Shown here: one piece after another, positions 26,213-35,052 of the stretch
Position numbering within the stretch: the stretch's first letter is position 1
Layout: the number at the start of each line of letters is the position of its first letter
Origin: Saccharicrinis sp963675435
Lineage (GTDB): Bacteria > Bacteroidota > Bacteroidia > Bacteroidales > Marinilabiliaceae
Assembly: GCA_963675435.1 (NCBI GenBank)
Contig: OY776216.1
Span: 3,162,001-3,226,000 of the forward strand
Direction: 5' to 3'
DNA: 64,000 nt
Position numbers and translations under genes: made by a program
Notes under the pieces: generated by a model
The model's database searches: none
Seen by the model: the letters and a program-made list of their open reading frames with translations, nothing else
What the model was told of the DNA's origin: nothing

Positions 26213-27133
26213 ATGAAAAAAGTTCAAATCCTAGCATTACTATGGGTTGTGTCGATTGCATGTTTTGCGCAAAAGTCAACCTTAAAACTAAATTTAAAGC
26301 AAGGTCAGGAATATCTGCAAAAGCAAGACTCTAAAATAAATATTGAACAAAATTTAAATGGAATGACTATTAACATAGTTATGAATATTTATGGAGTTAT
26401 GTCTTATAATGTGGATAAAGACAACGGAGATTCATACGATTTATCTGTAAAATACAAGAGCCTAAAAATGAGTATGCAAATGCCTCAGGGATCAATGGAA
26501 TTCAGTTCAGATAAAGTTGATACAAACGATGTGTTTTCTACTATATTAGGAGAAATGGTTGGTAAAACATTTTATATTACTATGCTAAGAAATGGTAAAA
26601 TTAAGGAGGTTAGGAATACAGACATTTTATTTTCTTCTATTTATGATAAACTACCTAATGCCCCAGAGACTCAGGTTGCTCAAGTTAAAAAACAACTACA
26701 AGATGCATATGGTGGTGATGCATTAAAAGGAAATTTAGAGATGGTTACATCAATTTTCCCGGATCGACCAGTTAAAATAGGGGATACCTGGAATGTTACT
26801 ACAAATATGAAGTCTGGCTTTTCGGCTCTTATGAATTCAACCTACAAGTATTTAGAAGAGGGTTCTGATTTTTATTTAATAGGAGGAGATTCTTCAATTA
26901 AAACAGAAGATACGGATACTTATGTAGAAAATAATGGTATGCAGATGAAATACAATTTAACTGGAAATCTTGTATCTAAAATTAAGATTGATAAATCAAG
27001 TGGTTGGATCGTTGAAGCTAAAATAGATCAGGAGTTGAAAGGAAATACTGAAATTAAAGGTAATGCACAAATGCCCAATGGTATGTCTATTCCTATGGTT
27101 ATGAAAAATGATATGACTATAACTGGCAACTAA
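26213..27133 (+). CDS. Secreted DUF6263-like protein
   Basis: The 306-residue protein has a signal peptide ending near ACFAQ; the ATG at 26213 is chosen over the GTG three bases before. The body is rich in beta strands with LKLNLKQGQEYLQKQDSKINIEQ at the start and FPDRPVKIGDTWNV in the middle, which matches my memory of the DUF6263 family of Bacteroidota. Function is unknown; predicted periplasmic or surface exposed. It stands alone and ends at a strong terminator. Confidence 0.75.
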   Translation: MKKVQILALLWVVSIACFAQKSTLKLNLKQGQEYLQKQDSKINIEQNLNGMTINIVMNIYGVMSYNVDKDNGDSYDLSVKYKSLKMSMQMPQGSMEFSSDKVDTNDVFSTILGEMVGKTFYITMLRNGKIKEVRNTDILFSSIYDKLPNAPETQVAQVKKQLQDAYGGDALKGNLEMVTSIFPDRPVKIGDTWNVTTNMKSGFSALMNSTYKYLEEGSDFYLIGGDSSIKTEDTDTYVENNGMQMKYNLTGNLVSKIKIDKSSGWIVEAKIDQELKGNTEIKGNAQMPNGMSIPMVMKNDMTITGN

Positions 27134-27170
27134 TATTGTTGATGAAATAATATTATATACCACAAATTTT

Positions 27171-27202
27171 AAAATGCCGTATTGATTACAATGCGGCATT
27201 TT
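27171..27202 (+). terminator. Rho-independent terminator after the DUF6263 gene
   Basis: AAAATGCCGTATTG and CAATGCGGCATTTT pair across an ATTA loop with one mismatch, followed by TT. Confidence 0.85.
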
Positions 27203-27210
27203 TTGTAATT

Positions 27211-27249
27211 GGGCGTTATCGCCCTTAATAATTTCGCCCGGATGGGCGA
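27211..27249. repeat. Two adjacent perfect GC-rich hairpins
   Basis: GGGCG-TTAT-CGCCC (27211-27224) and TCGCCC-GGAT-GGGCGA (27234-27249) are perfect stem-loops with shared GGGCG/CGCCC stems in an AT-rich context, 9 bases apart. They resemble paired REP-type palindromes. They lie just after a terminator and 170 bases before the TonB gene. Confidence 0.6.
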
Positions 27250-27417
27250 TTACGCACAGAATAAAATTTAATCATTTTTACTTTTAAATATTTTAATGTG
27301 CAGGTATTTAGGTGGTTGCGGTTAGAGTGGTTTGATTTGGAGTTTTTTGGTATGTAGCTTGATTTTAATAAGGCATAACTGAATATTTCAGTTGTATGAC
27401 CATATAAAATTTGAGTT

Positions 27418-28098
27418 ATGGAAGTTAAAAAAAACAAAAAGGTTGATCTGGAGCGAAAACGTAATATGTTTTTGCAAATTGGATTTGTTATTGCTTTAGG
27501 GGTTTCGTTGGTTGCTTTTGAATGGAAAACAACCACAAATACAATTAAACAATTTGTCATTAATGATGGCCCAGTTGATGAATTGGAATTACCTCCTATT
27601 GTAAGAGAGAAAGAACCAGAGCAGGCAAAGCCCGTTCCTCCTAAAGTTTCTGTTGAAGAGATCGTTATTGTAGAGGATGATACACCTATCGAAGATGAAA
27701 TCGATTTTACTTCAGAATCTACTGAAGATTTAACGCTTACCTTGGACGATTTTGCAATGGAAGATGATGCAAGTGATGAAGCTATTCCATTTGTAATTTT
27801 AGAAGATAAACCAGAATTTCCTGGAGGAGAAAGAGCTTTGTTGAGATATTTAGCCAAGTCGGTAAATTATCCAATTATAGCACAGGAAAACGGCATTCAG
27901 GGTAAAGTATATTTGAGTTTCGTGATTGGAAAAACAGGTAAAGTAAGAGATGTTAAGATTCTGAGGGGTGCTGATCCATCATTAGATAAAGAAGCTATTA
28001 GAGTTGTTTCATCAATGCCTGACTGGAAACCGGGTAAACAAAGAAATAAATTCGTATCAGTTTCTTATCAGGTACCAATCAACTTTACTTTACAATAA
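27418..28098 (+). CDS. TonB family protein
   Basis: The 226-residue protein has a cytoplasmic N-terminus, one membrane span (about 18-36, MFLQIGFVIALGVSLVAF), a Pro/Glu-rich periplasmic linker (LPPIVREKEPEQAKPVPPK) and a C-terminal TonB domain from about residue 145 (PEFPGGERALLRYLAKSVNYP ... GIQGKVYLSFVIGKTGKVRDV ... DWKPGKQ). TonB couples the proton motive force to outer-membrane receptors. The genes for ExbB/ExbD are not nearby, and Bacteroidota usually carry several tonB copies, so the receptor served is unknown. Confidence 0.9.
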   Translation: MEVKKNKKVDLERKRNMFLQIGFVIALGVSLVAFEWKTTTNTIKQFVINDGPVDELELPPIVREKEPEQAKPVPPKVSVEEIVIVEDDTPIEDEIDFTSESTEDLTLTLDDFAMEDDASDEAIPFVILEDKPEFPGGERALLRYLAKSVNYPIIAQENGIQGKVYLSFVIGKTGKVRDVKILRGADPSLDKEAIRVVSSMPDWKPGKQRNKFVSVSYQVPINFTLQ

Positions 28099-28164
28099 TT
28101 AAAAACGTTGATACTATAACTTGTTAATGTATTCTTTAAATACAGAGTTAATAATGAAATAATT

Positions 28165-28196
28165 AACTACCCCGTTTTTCCCTTTTCGGGGTAGTT
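28165..28196 (+). terminator. Hairpin terminator after tonB-like gene
   Basis: AACTACCCC and GGGGTAGTT form a perfect 9-bp stem around a T-rich loop, about 65 bases after the stop codon. The T tract after it is weak. Confidence 0.55.
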
Positions 28197-28275
28197 GAGT
28201 ATATAACTTATACCAAAACATTTGAAGCGAATCATGAAATCGTCTAATCCCAAAAGTAAAAGAGTTTATACATAT

Positions 28276-28541
28276 TAACCTGAGTTCGATTAAAATTAGC
28301 GAGCTCAAATTTCAGTAAATGATTGATTTGCAATGTAAATTTTTGAGACATAGCGAGCTATGGTGATAAAATTTAGAGCCGTAAATCGATTATTTAATGA
28401 AAAGCTATGAATTTCGCTTATAAATATCGATTTTCTGCGTCATATTTGCTTACCATAGCCCGCTATGCTTTCGCAAACATTCCTTGAAACTCAATAATTA
28501 TAAGCGATTTGAGCCATTAATTTTATATCGAACTCAGGTTA
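28276..28541. mobile_element. 266-bp MITE-like fold-back element
   Basis: The ends are perfect 15-bp inverted repeats (TAACCTGAGTTCGAT at 28276-28290 and its complement at 28527-28541), extending imperfectly inward for about 38 bp. Internal segments also pair: ACATAGCGAGCTATGG (from about 28351) against GCATAGCGGGCTATGG on the other arm, and ATCGAT-containing stretches near the centre. It encodes no protein. A 73-bp relative lies at 49551-49623. Its right end is 60 bases before the DUF4837 start codon, so it may supply part of that gene's leader. Confidence 0.7.
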
Positions 28542-28600
28542 TTAGGATGACTGTTTTTCTTGCAAGTTTCATGAGACAATATGAATTAAATTATAAACAC

Positions 28601-29620
28601 ATGAAAGCTTTATTATATACATATCGGAATATTAGTAATTCTAGGAAAATGCTATTTATGGCATTTTTAGGAGTTATGTTTGTTGCAGCTTGTAAAACAC
28701 AACGTAGTGAGAATAAAATTCGTTCCATAGGTGCCCCTGGCGAATTATTAATTGTTATCGATCCATCCTTTAATAATACCGTTATTAAACAAAGAGTGAT
28801 TGATTTTGCAACGCAAGAGTTTCCTTGTATACCACAACCAGAACCAACATTTAGAATTACAACTATTGCCCCTGGAGATTTTGAGGGTCATTTTAAATCT
28901 TACAGAAATATCCTGATCTTAAATCAAAGTATTATACAAAAAGCTCAGGTTAAATATAAGCATAATGTATGGGCAAGCGGGCAGCAGGTTGTTGAAGTTG
29001 ATTTTCCAGGAGCAGAGAATTTTGTGAATATGTTTGATGAAAATGAAAATCAAATTTTTAATCACCTGTATTATGGTGATATAAACACTTTAGCTAATGC
29101 CAATAAAAAAGGTGCAGATGCCGCTACTGCTCGCTATATAAAGAAGAAATACAATTTGGATATTGTAATACCTCAAGGATATCGTTTAGTAAAAGATTCG
29201 TTAGGTTTTTCATGGTTCAGATACGATAAATTGGAAACCATACAATCTATTATTTTTCATGAATTTAATCTGGATAGTATACAATCTTTAAATGCTTCCG
29301 ATTTAGTAGCACTTAGAAATCGAGTATCAAAAAGGTTCATCCCCGGACCTAATTCAAAATCCTATATGACTACAGAAGATCAATTGCCGGTGGTAACCCA
29401 AAGAATTATCAATCAGGATATGGATATTATTGAAATGAGGGGATTATGGAAAGTAGATGGTTATTTTATGGGAGGGCCTTTTGTAAATTACTTTATTAAA
29501 GATGAAGTGAATCATAAATTACTAATGATAGAAGGTTTTGTTTATGCTCCTAAAAAACAAAATAAGGCCTATTATGTGCGTCAGGTTGAATCAATATTAC
29601 ATTCGTTAAAATTTAGTTAA
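28601..29620 (+). CDS. DUF4837 family lipoprotein
   Basis: Starting at the ATG at 28601 the protein has 339 residues and a lipoprotein signal ending at the lipobox FVAAC (Cys 31). Longer starts would lie in or next to the repeat element and are unlikely. The segment RSIGAPGELLIVIDP after the lipobox is the recognisable start of the DUF4837 family, found widely in Bacteroidota. The function is unknown; it should be anchored to a membrane facing the periplasm. The next gene begins 93 bases later. Confidence 0.8.
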   Translation: MKALLYTYRNISNSRKMLFMAFLGVMFVAACKTQRSENKIRSIGAPGELLIVIDPSFNNTVIKQRVIDFATQEFPCIPQPEPTFRITTIAPGDFEGHFKSYRNILILNQSIIQKAQVKYKHNVWASGQQVVEVDFPGAENFVNMFDENENQIFNHLYYGDINTLANANKKGADAATARYIKKKYNLDIVIPQGYRLVKDSLGFSWFRYDKLETIQSIIFHEFNLDSIQSLNASDLVALRNRVSKRFIPGPNSKSYMTTEDQLPVVTQRIINQDMDIIEMRGLWKVDGYFMGGPFVNYFIKDEVNHKLLMIEGFVYAPKKQNKAYYVRQVESILHSLKFS

Positions 29621-29713
29621 AACGCTCATTGTTAACATTTTTTTTAACCCTATAAATGATGTCTTTGGATAATAATTACTTTATTTGTTTTTTATAAAAT
29701 ACGAGGAAATATT

Positions 29714-30736
29714 ATGTTGAGACAGGTATTGATTATTGCATCTATTATTTTTAGTGTTATAGGTAGTTTAGATGCTCAAACTAAAGATTTAGAAACAATA
29801 ATCTCAAGGGGTATAGCAGAGTATGAGGTAGGAAATTATGAAGATGCATTGAATTATTTAAAACAGGCATACAAATACGATAAATCCTCAAGTGTTGCTT
29901 GTTATGAGTTAGCATTAACTCATTTGGCGTTAAAAAACAATGAGAATGCAGCTCTTTTTAGTGGTAAGTTAATTACTCGCAAAAATGACGAATACAAAGA
30001 AGATGCGTACTTAATAAATGGATCTGCCTGGGAAAATCTTGGAAGAGAACACAGGGCAAGAAGAATTTATAAAGAAGGTATTAAAAAATATCCAGGGAAT
30101 TACTTATTGAGATATAATCTTGCATTGTCATTGTTTAATAGCAAAGAATACGATGAGGCCCAAAAATATGCAATCTCTGCAGTGGAATTAGCTCCGGATC
30201 ATGGCAGTAGTCATTTATTATTGGCCTATATTATGTTTGATAAAGGTGAACGAGTTAAAAGTATGTTACCTTTATACTATTTTTTATTGATAGAACAAGA
30301 TAGCGATAGAAGTACAACAGCATATAATTTACTAAACTCTTTGTGGGAGCAGGGTGTAACAATGAAAGGACGAAGAGAAATAATGTTGGTAAACGCTGGT
30401 TATAAGTATAGCGACTTCGGTTCTGCAGAATTGGCAATTAGTCTAATGAAAGCTGCAGATAAGAGTAATAATGAAGATATAAAGCAAAACAAACTAATCA
30501 ATTTTGCAAATAATAATAAGAGCTTATTTAAGCTTTTATCAGAGGCAGCAATAGATAAAGAGGGGTTTTGGTGGGAGTTTTATGTTGATTTTTTCACCAA
30601 AATAGAAGAAAATAACTTATCAGAACCCTTTAGTTACTTTATTAGTAGTTGTAAACATAACGAAGATGTATTATTATGGATTTCTGATCATCATAAAGAT
30701 TTTCAGAGATTTACAGCCTGGATGGAAGTGTATTAA
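29714..30736 (+). CDS. Secreted TPR-repeat protein
   Basis: The 340-residue protein has a signal peptide (MLRQVLIIASIIFSVIGSLDA) and at least four TPR units in residues 25-190, for example AEYEVGNYEDALNYLKQAYKYD and NLALSLFNSKEYDEAQKYAISAVELAP. The C-terminal 130 residues are helical with no recognised domain. TPR proteins scaffold complexes; no partner can be named from the context. It may be co-transcribed with the DUF4837 gene. Confidence 0.8.
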   Translation: MLRQVLIIASIIFSVIGSLDAQTKDLETIISRGIAEYEVGNYEDALNYLKQAYKYDKSSSVACYELALTHLALKNNENAALFSGKLITRKNDEYKEDAYLINGSAWENLGREHRARRIYKEGIKKYPGNYLLRYNLALSLFNSKEYDEAQKYAISAVELAPDHGSSHLLLAYIMFDKGERVKSMLPLYYFLLIEQDSDRSTTAYNLLNSLWEQGVTMKGRREIMLVNAGYKYSDFGSAELAISLMKAADKSNNEDIKQNKLINFANNNKSLFKLLSEAAIDKEGFWWEFYVDFFTKIEENNLSEPFSYFISSCKHNEDVLLWISDHHKDFQRFTAWMEVY

Positions 30737-30850
30737 TAAACAAAAACTATTTATTTGTTAATATTGTGAGTGTTTTTTGAATCTTATATCAATCTTATAC
30801 GTAACATAACTGCGATGAAGAAGATTATTAACTATTAAACGCTATAAGTT

Positions 30851-31042
30851 ATGTCAAAGATTAAAACAAAACATTTTCAATATACAGGTTTAGATGATTT
30901 TGATAAAGTTATCGATCAGCAGATTAATGATTATATTCAAGAAAAAAATTTAGATTCGGATAGGCTTATAGATGTCAAGTATTCAGCCCATTCAAGTCAG
31001 GGGGTTAATACTTATTCTGCTTTGTTGATATACGAAGCATAA
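30851..31042 (+). CDS. Small 63-residue protein resembling the Cse60 family
   Basis: MSKIKTKHFQYTGLDDFDKVID is followed by INDYIQEKNLDSDRLIDVKY and ends in SALLIYEA. The pattern of a short helix, a LIDVKY strand and a terminal SALLIYE strand resembles the small Cse60-like proteins known from spore formers, although this organism should not sporulate. Function is unknown. A terminator follows 22 bases after the stop, supporting a real gene. Confidence 0.65.
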   Translation: MSKIKTKHFQYTGLDDFDKVIDQQINDYIQEKNLDSDRLIDVKYSAHSSQGVNTYSALLIYEA

Positions 31043-31064
31043 CGAATTAGGAAAAAATCAAATG

Positions 31065-31100
31065 AAAAGGTTGTGTTATTTATTTATAACACAGCCTTTT
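31065..31100 (+). terminator. Rho-independent terminator after the small protein gene
   Basis: AAAAGGTTGTGTTAT pairs with ATAACACAGCCTTTT (one wobble or mismatch) and runs into TTTTTT. It separates this gene from the B12 operon. Confidence 0.85.
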
Positions 31101-31106
31101 TTTATG

Positions 31107-31114
31107 TACTTTTG
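31107..31114 (+). promoter_or_regulatory. -7 box (TACTTTTG) for the B12 transporter operon
   Basis: TACTTTTG fits TAnnTTTG and lies between the upstream terminator and the riboswitch, where the operon promoter must be. No clear -33 box. Confidence 0.45.
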
Positions 31115-31127
31115 TATCTTCTTGTGG

Positions 31128-31300
31128 AAATACAAATAGTATTTAAAAAGGGAATCCTGTTACTTATCATTATATAAGGATTCAGGAACTGTACCCGCAG
31201 CCGTATTCTACCTTTAAGGGTGAGATTGATACCACTGTTTTTTTTAATGGGAAGGTACTCATAAAGAAAGTCGGAAAACCTACTACAAGATCATGTTTCA
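31128..31300 (+). ncRNA. Cobalamin (B12) riboswitch
   Basis: Conserved pieces appear in the proper order: AGGGAATCCTGT (about 31149), AGGATTCAGGAACTGTACCCGCAGCCGT (31178-31204, given here as a span), CCACTG (about 31232), GGGAAGGT (about 31249) and AAGTCGGAAAACCTAC (about 31267). A short hairpin, ATCCTTTCGGGAGAT, lies between the aptamer and the start codon at 31328 and may be the expression platform acting on translation initiation. Cobalamin binding would repress the B12 transporter genes downstream. The exact 5' and 3' ends are estimates. Confidence 0.88.
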
Positions 31301-31327
31301 TTATCCTTTCGGGAGATAAAAGTTGTG

Positions 31328-32461
31328 ATGAGAAATTTTATTTTTATATGTATTGCTTTAGCAGGATTTCTGACTTCCTGTAGGCAAAATAAGTCAGGCA
31401 AACCGACTACATCAGAATTAGTAAAACCAGATTCTATTTATAATCCGGTTTATGCTAATAGGTTTAGTATTAGATACTTTAAAAAGTATAAGGAGATAGA
31501 GGTTTTGCATCCCTGGGATTCTACAGCTGTACCTTTAAGTATTATTTTATCATCAGATTCAGTTTACTTGAAAGATCATCCCCATGCTATCAAATTGCCT
31601 ATTAAAAGATGGGTTTCAGTAGCTTCTACGCAAATATGCTATGCAAATGAGTTAAATGTTCTCAGTACTCTTGTGGGGATGGCAGAACCGGAATATGTTT
31701 CTAATCAATATGTTCAAGGAGGTATAAAGAATGGTTCTATAAGAAATATAGGGACTGCATATACTCCTGATATGGAGGTTGTTTTATCCTTAAATCCTGA
31801 TATGATGATGGTATCTCCATTTAAGGATGATTATTATGGACCTTTGCGTGAGGCAGGTATTAAGGTAGTTACTAATAGTAGTTACCTTGAAAATACTCCA
31901 TTAGGACGAGTGGAGTGGTTGGTGTACTTTTCTGCTTTTTTTAATAAAGAAAAAGAGGCCTTAGAGAAAGTGGATCAAATTGCAGCACAATATGAACAAG
32001 TAAAATTAGAGGCTGCAAAAGCATCTGATAGACCGAGTGTTTTTTCAGGAAAAATATTTCAGGGAATTTGGTATGCACCGGCAGCGCAGAGTTATAAAGC
32101 CAACTTTTTTAAAGATGCCGGAGTGGAATACATTTTTAAAGACAGGGATGGAGTTGGTTCGTTAACCTATGATTTTGAAACAGTTTATGAAGCTGCTGGT
32201 AATTGTGATTATTGGTCTGTATTGGTGAATTATCCTGGAGAATATAGTTATACTGCTTTAAGTAAAGAAGATGTAAGGTATAAGGATTTTAGTGCATTTA
32301 AAAACAAGCAAATTATTTTTTCAAATACCTCCACTTCTAAATATTATGAGGAAGGGTTGTTAAGACCAGACTTAATTTTGTCTGATATGGTAAAGTTATT
32401 CCATTCAGAATTGCTTCAAGGTTATGAACCAGTTTTTTATAAAAAGATGACTAAGGAGTAG
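31328..32461 (+). CDS. btuF: B12-type ABC transporter substrate-binding lipoprotein
   Basis: The 377-residue protein has a lipoprotein signal (LAGFLTSC, Cys near residue 18) and a periplasmic binding fold of the BtuF/FepB class: WVSVASTQICYANELNVLSTLVGMAEPEYV and VVLSLNPDMMMVSPF are typical segments. It follows a cobalamin riboswitch and precedes BtuC and BtuD homologues, so vitamin B12 or a related corrinoid is the probable ligand. The start is ATG 31328, with a GTG three bases before it. The gene symbol is assigned from family and context. Confidence 0.85.
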   Translation: MRNFIFICIALAGFLTSCRQNKSGKPTTSELVKPDSIYNPVYANRFSIRYFKKYKEIEVLHPWDSTAVPLSIILSSDSVYLKDHPHAIKLPIKRWVSVASTQICYANELNVLSTLVGMAEPEYVSNQYVQGGIKNGSIRNIGTAYTPDMEVVLSLNPDMMMVSPFKDDYYGPLREAGIKVVTNSSYLENTPLGRVEWLVYFSAFFNKEKEALEKVDQIAAQYEQVKLEAAKASDRPSVFSGKIFQGIWYAPAAQSYKANFFKDAGVEYIFKDRDGVGSLTYDFETVYEAAGNCDYWSVLVNYPGEYSYTALSKEDVRYKDFSAFKNKQIIFSNTSTSKYYEEGLLRPDLILSDMVKLFHSELLQGYEPVFYKKMTKE

Positions 32462-32466
32462 AAGAT

Positions 32467-33513
32467 ATGCAGGGGGAAGTTGCTAAAAGCAGAAAGAAAT
32501 TGGCTTTTGTTGGTTTGGGTGTATTGTTAGTTGTATTGTTATTGCTGAATATTTCATTAGGATCAGTTTATATTCCATTTAGCGTAATTACCAAGTGGAT
32601 TGTAGGACAGGGAGCTGAAAATGAAATATGGGGAAATATTCTAATGAAGTCAAGATTTCCGCAAACCATAACAGCTATGCTGGCAGGTGCAGCATTAGCT
32701 GTAGGAGGATTACAAATGCAAACCTTATTCAGAAACCCCCTGGCAGGTCCATCCATCTTAGGAATTAGTTCTGGTGCCGGACTTGGTGTTGCTATTGTCG
32801 TATTGTCATTTGGTGTTTTTGGAGGATTATCCACATTAATTGCAAGTTCTTTTGGCGTAATAACCATCTCTATTGCTGCTTTTATTGGTGCTTTTGGTGT
32901 TTTATTTATGGTTTTATTTTTAGCCAGAAAACTTAAAAATAATGCCATGCTTTTGATTGTAGGAATTATGGTTGGTTATGCTTCTAGTGCTATAGTTGGG
33001 TTATTGCAGTTTTTTAGTGCTAAAGAAGATATAAAAAGTTATGTGGTATGGGAATTAGGTTCCTTTAACAATATTTCGTGGGATAAACATCTGATATTTA
33101 TTCCTTTGCTAGTCGCAGGTTTGGTGGGTTCATTATTTCTTATAAAATCACTTAATGTTTTATTATTAGGAGAAAACTATGCTTCAAATCTTGGATTAAA
33201 TATAAAACGTTCCAGACTAGGAATTTTAGTTGTTACAGGTGTATTAACAGCCACAGTAACTGCTTTTTGTGGTCCAATAGCATTTTTAGGCTTAGCGGTA
33301 CCCCATCTGTGTAAAGGCTTATTTAAAACAGCTGATCATTCCGTTTTAATACCAGCAGTAATGGTGTTAGGAGCTGCGTTGGCTTTATTTTGTAATGTTC
33401 TAGCCCGGTTACCAGGTTTCGATGGGGCTCTGCCAATTAATGCTGTTACTTCATTAATTGGTGCTCCAATTGTAGTATCTGTAATTTTAAAAAGAAGAAA
33501 TTTGTCACAATAA
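32467..33513 (+). CDS. btuC: FecCD/BtuC family ABC transporter permease
   Basis: The 348-residue protein is highly hydrophobic, with about ten predicted membrane spans. Family markers include SRFPQTITAMLAGAALAVGGLQMQ (given as its span, residues about 60-84), FRNPLAGPSILGISSGAGLG and CGPIAFLGLAVPHLCK. It forms the inner-membrane channel for cobalamin import with the adjacent lipoprotein and ATPase. Only 5 bases separate it from btuF. Confidence 0.92.
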   Translation: MQGEVAKSRKKLAFVGLGVLLVVLLLLNISLGSVYIPFSVITKWIVGQGAENEIWGNILMKSRFPQTITAMLAGAALAVGGLQMQTLFRNPLAGPSILGISSGAGLGVAIVVLSFGVFGGLSTLIASSFGVITISIAAFIGAFGVLFMVLFLARKLKNNAMLLIVGIMVGYASSAIVGLLQFFSAKEDIKSYVVWELGSFNNISWDKHLIFIPLLVAGLVGSLFLIKSLNVLLLGENYASNLGLNIKRSRLGILVVTGVLTATVTAFCGPIAFLGLAVPHLCKGLFKTADHSVLIPAVMVLGAALALFCNVLARLPGFDGALPINAVTSLIGAPIVVSVILKRRNLSQ

Positions 33514-33530
33514 ACATTGTTGTAAAAATT

Positions 33531-34532
33531 ATGACTAAGGAACTATTAAAAGTAAATCAACTCTCTGTAGGTTATAATAATGGATCAGCTACTTTACATT
33601 CTAATATTAATGTTGAAGTATTAGAGGGAGAGTTTATTTGTTTGTTGGGCCCTAATGGAGCAGGAAAATCTACATTAATAAAAACTTTGTCTGGCTTTTT
33701 ACAACCAATAAGTGGGACTGTTTTTTATGGAGAACATGACCTGAAAACAATACCAGAATCTCAAATATCAAAAATGGTAAGCGTTGTGCTTACGGATCGT
33801 ATTCAGATACAAAATCTCACTGTTTTTGAACTAGTAGCTCTTGGAAGGACCCCTTATACAGGATTTTTTGGTAAACTAACACCTGACGATGTTCAATTGG
33901 TGCACAAAGCCATAGAAGAAGTAGGCTTGAAAGGGTATACCTATAAGACTATTGATAAAATGAGTGATGGCGAAAGGCAAAAGGCCATGATTGCTAAGGC
34001 TCTTGTTCAGGAAACTCCTTTTATCATTTTAGATGAACCGACTGCTTTTCTTGACCTTCCCGCTAAGTTGGAAATTATGCAACTATTAAAGAGATTGTCC
34101 TGTGAAAAGAAAAGGGGGATTTTATTATCTACACATGATTTAGAAATGGCACTTCAGATTGCCGATAAAATTTGGTTATTGGCGCAAGGTAAAGAATTAA
34201 AAGAAGGAATTCCGGAAGACTTGATTCTATCAAATGATTTTAAAATATTTTTTGAAAGAGAAGGGGTGATTTTTGATAATAATTCAGGTTCATTTAAATA
34301 TCATAGAGTTAATAGTAAGCCTGTTATTTTAGAAGGGGACAGTGTAGCATCCAAATGGGTTGGAAGAGCTCTATACCGATTGGGATATAAACCTGTTATC
34401 GATAGCTGTGTTTATAAAATTAGTGTCAATTCCAATGGTGAAAACTTATATAGATTTTATGAAAACAACAATCTTGTGATTGAGTGCAGTAAAATTCAAA
34501 CGCTAATGGAAAAGGTTGTAGCGGTATATTAG
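33531..34532 (+). CDS. btuD: ABC transporter ATPase for cobalamin import, with C-terminal extension
   Basis: The first 240 of 333 residues form a standard FecE/BtuD ATPase: Walker A GPNGAGKST (about 38-46), signature MSDGERQKAMIAKAL and Walker B FIILDEPTAFLD, then STHD for the H-loop. The last 90 residues (from about EREGVIFDNNSGSFKYHR) are an extra alpha/beta segment not needed for ATP hydrolysis. It is the third gene of the riboswitch-controlled operon, 17 bases after the permease. The C-terminal segment may be a regulatory or docking domain. Confidence 0.9.
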   Translation: MTKELLKVNQLSVGYNNGSATLHSNINVEVLEGEFICLLGPNGAGKSTLIKTLSGFLQPISGTVFYGEHDLKTIPESQISKMVSVVLTDRIQIQNLTVFELVALGRTPYTGFFGKLTPDDVQLVHKAIEEVGLKGYTYKTIDKMSDGERQKAMIAKALVQETPFIILDEPTAFLDLPAKLEIMQLLKRLSCEKKRGILLSTHDLEMALQIADKIWLLAQGKELKEGIPEDLILSNDFKIFFEREGVIFDNNSGSFKYHRVNSKPVILEGDSVASKWVGRALYRLGYKPVIDSCVYKISVNSNGENLYRFYENNNLVIECSKIQTLMEKVVAVY

Positions 34533-34556
34533 AGAAAGGTTTGATTTATTTTCAAG

Positions 34557-34988
34557 TTAATAGAATTCTACCAGATTTACGTCAAAAATAACAATCGCAT
34601 ACGGACCGATTCTACCACCAGATCCCTTTTTCCCCCAACCCAATTCAGGAGGAACAAAGAATTTATAGCGTGCTCCTGGTTTCATCATCATTAATCCCTC
34701 CTGATATCCTTCAATAGTATCATTCAACTTAAATTCCATAGTTGAATTTTCTTTATAAGTGTCATCTAAAATTTTTCCACTTAAAAGCATGGCTCGCTGA
34801 TGCACAATAACAATGCTGTTTTCATTAGGATGATCACCTTCTCCTTCTTTAATAATTTCGTATTGAAGACCAGATGGAGTTTCTTTGATATTGGGCTTTT
34901 TAATGTTTTGTTCCAGAAAGTCATTAGAGTTTTTTCTATTTTGACCTGCTGACCCACCTAGTTTATGTTTCTTATTTCCTCGCGCCAT
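34557..34988 (-). CDS. FKBP-type peptidyl-prolyl cis-trans isomerase
   Basis: Starting at the ATG at 34988 the protein has 143 residues; a TTG 18 bases upstream is unlikely because a TATATTTG promoter box at 35004-35011 would leave it no leader. The FKBP domain covers residues about 45-143, with SGLQYEIIKEGEG, EGYQEGLMMMKPGARYKFFVPPELGWGKKG and AIVIFDVNLVEF. The basic N-terminus (ARGNKKHKLGG) lacks a signal peptide, so it should be cytoplasmic. It speeds proline isomerisation during protein folding. Confidence 0.85.
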   Translation of the reverse strand: MARGNKKHKLGGSAGQNRKNSNDFLEQNIKKPNIKETPSGLQYEIIKEGEGDHPNENSIVIVHQRAMLLSGKILDDTYKENSTMEFKLNDTIEGYQEGLMMMKPGARYKFFVPPELGWGKKGSGGRIGPYAIVIFDVNLVEFY

Positions 34989-35003
34989 ACCATTTATTTG
35001 TTG

Positions 35004-35011
35004 CAAATATA
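35004..35011 (-). promoter_or_regulatory. -7 box (TATATTTG) for the FKBP gene
   Basis: On the minus strand TATATTTG fits the Bacteroidota consensus and places the transcript start a few bases before the ATG at 34988. Confidence 0.5.
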
Positions 35012-35052
35012 ATAATTAGCATTAAAAAGCTCCAAATCGCCGATATATACAA

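Noticed and set aside
27225..27857. Long minus-strand frame opposite the tonB-like gene
   Set aside because: It is Ser/Thr-rich, antisense to a well-supported TonB domain, and covers a terminator-proximal gap; a shadow of codon bias.
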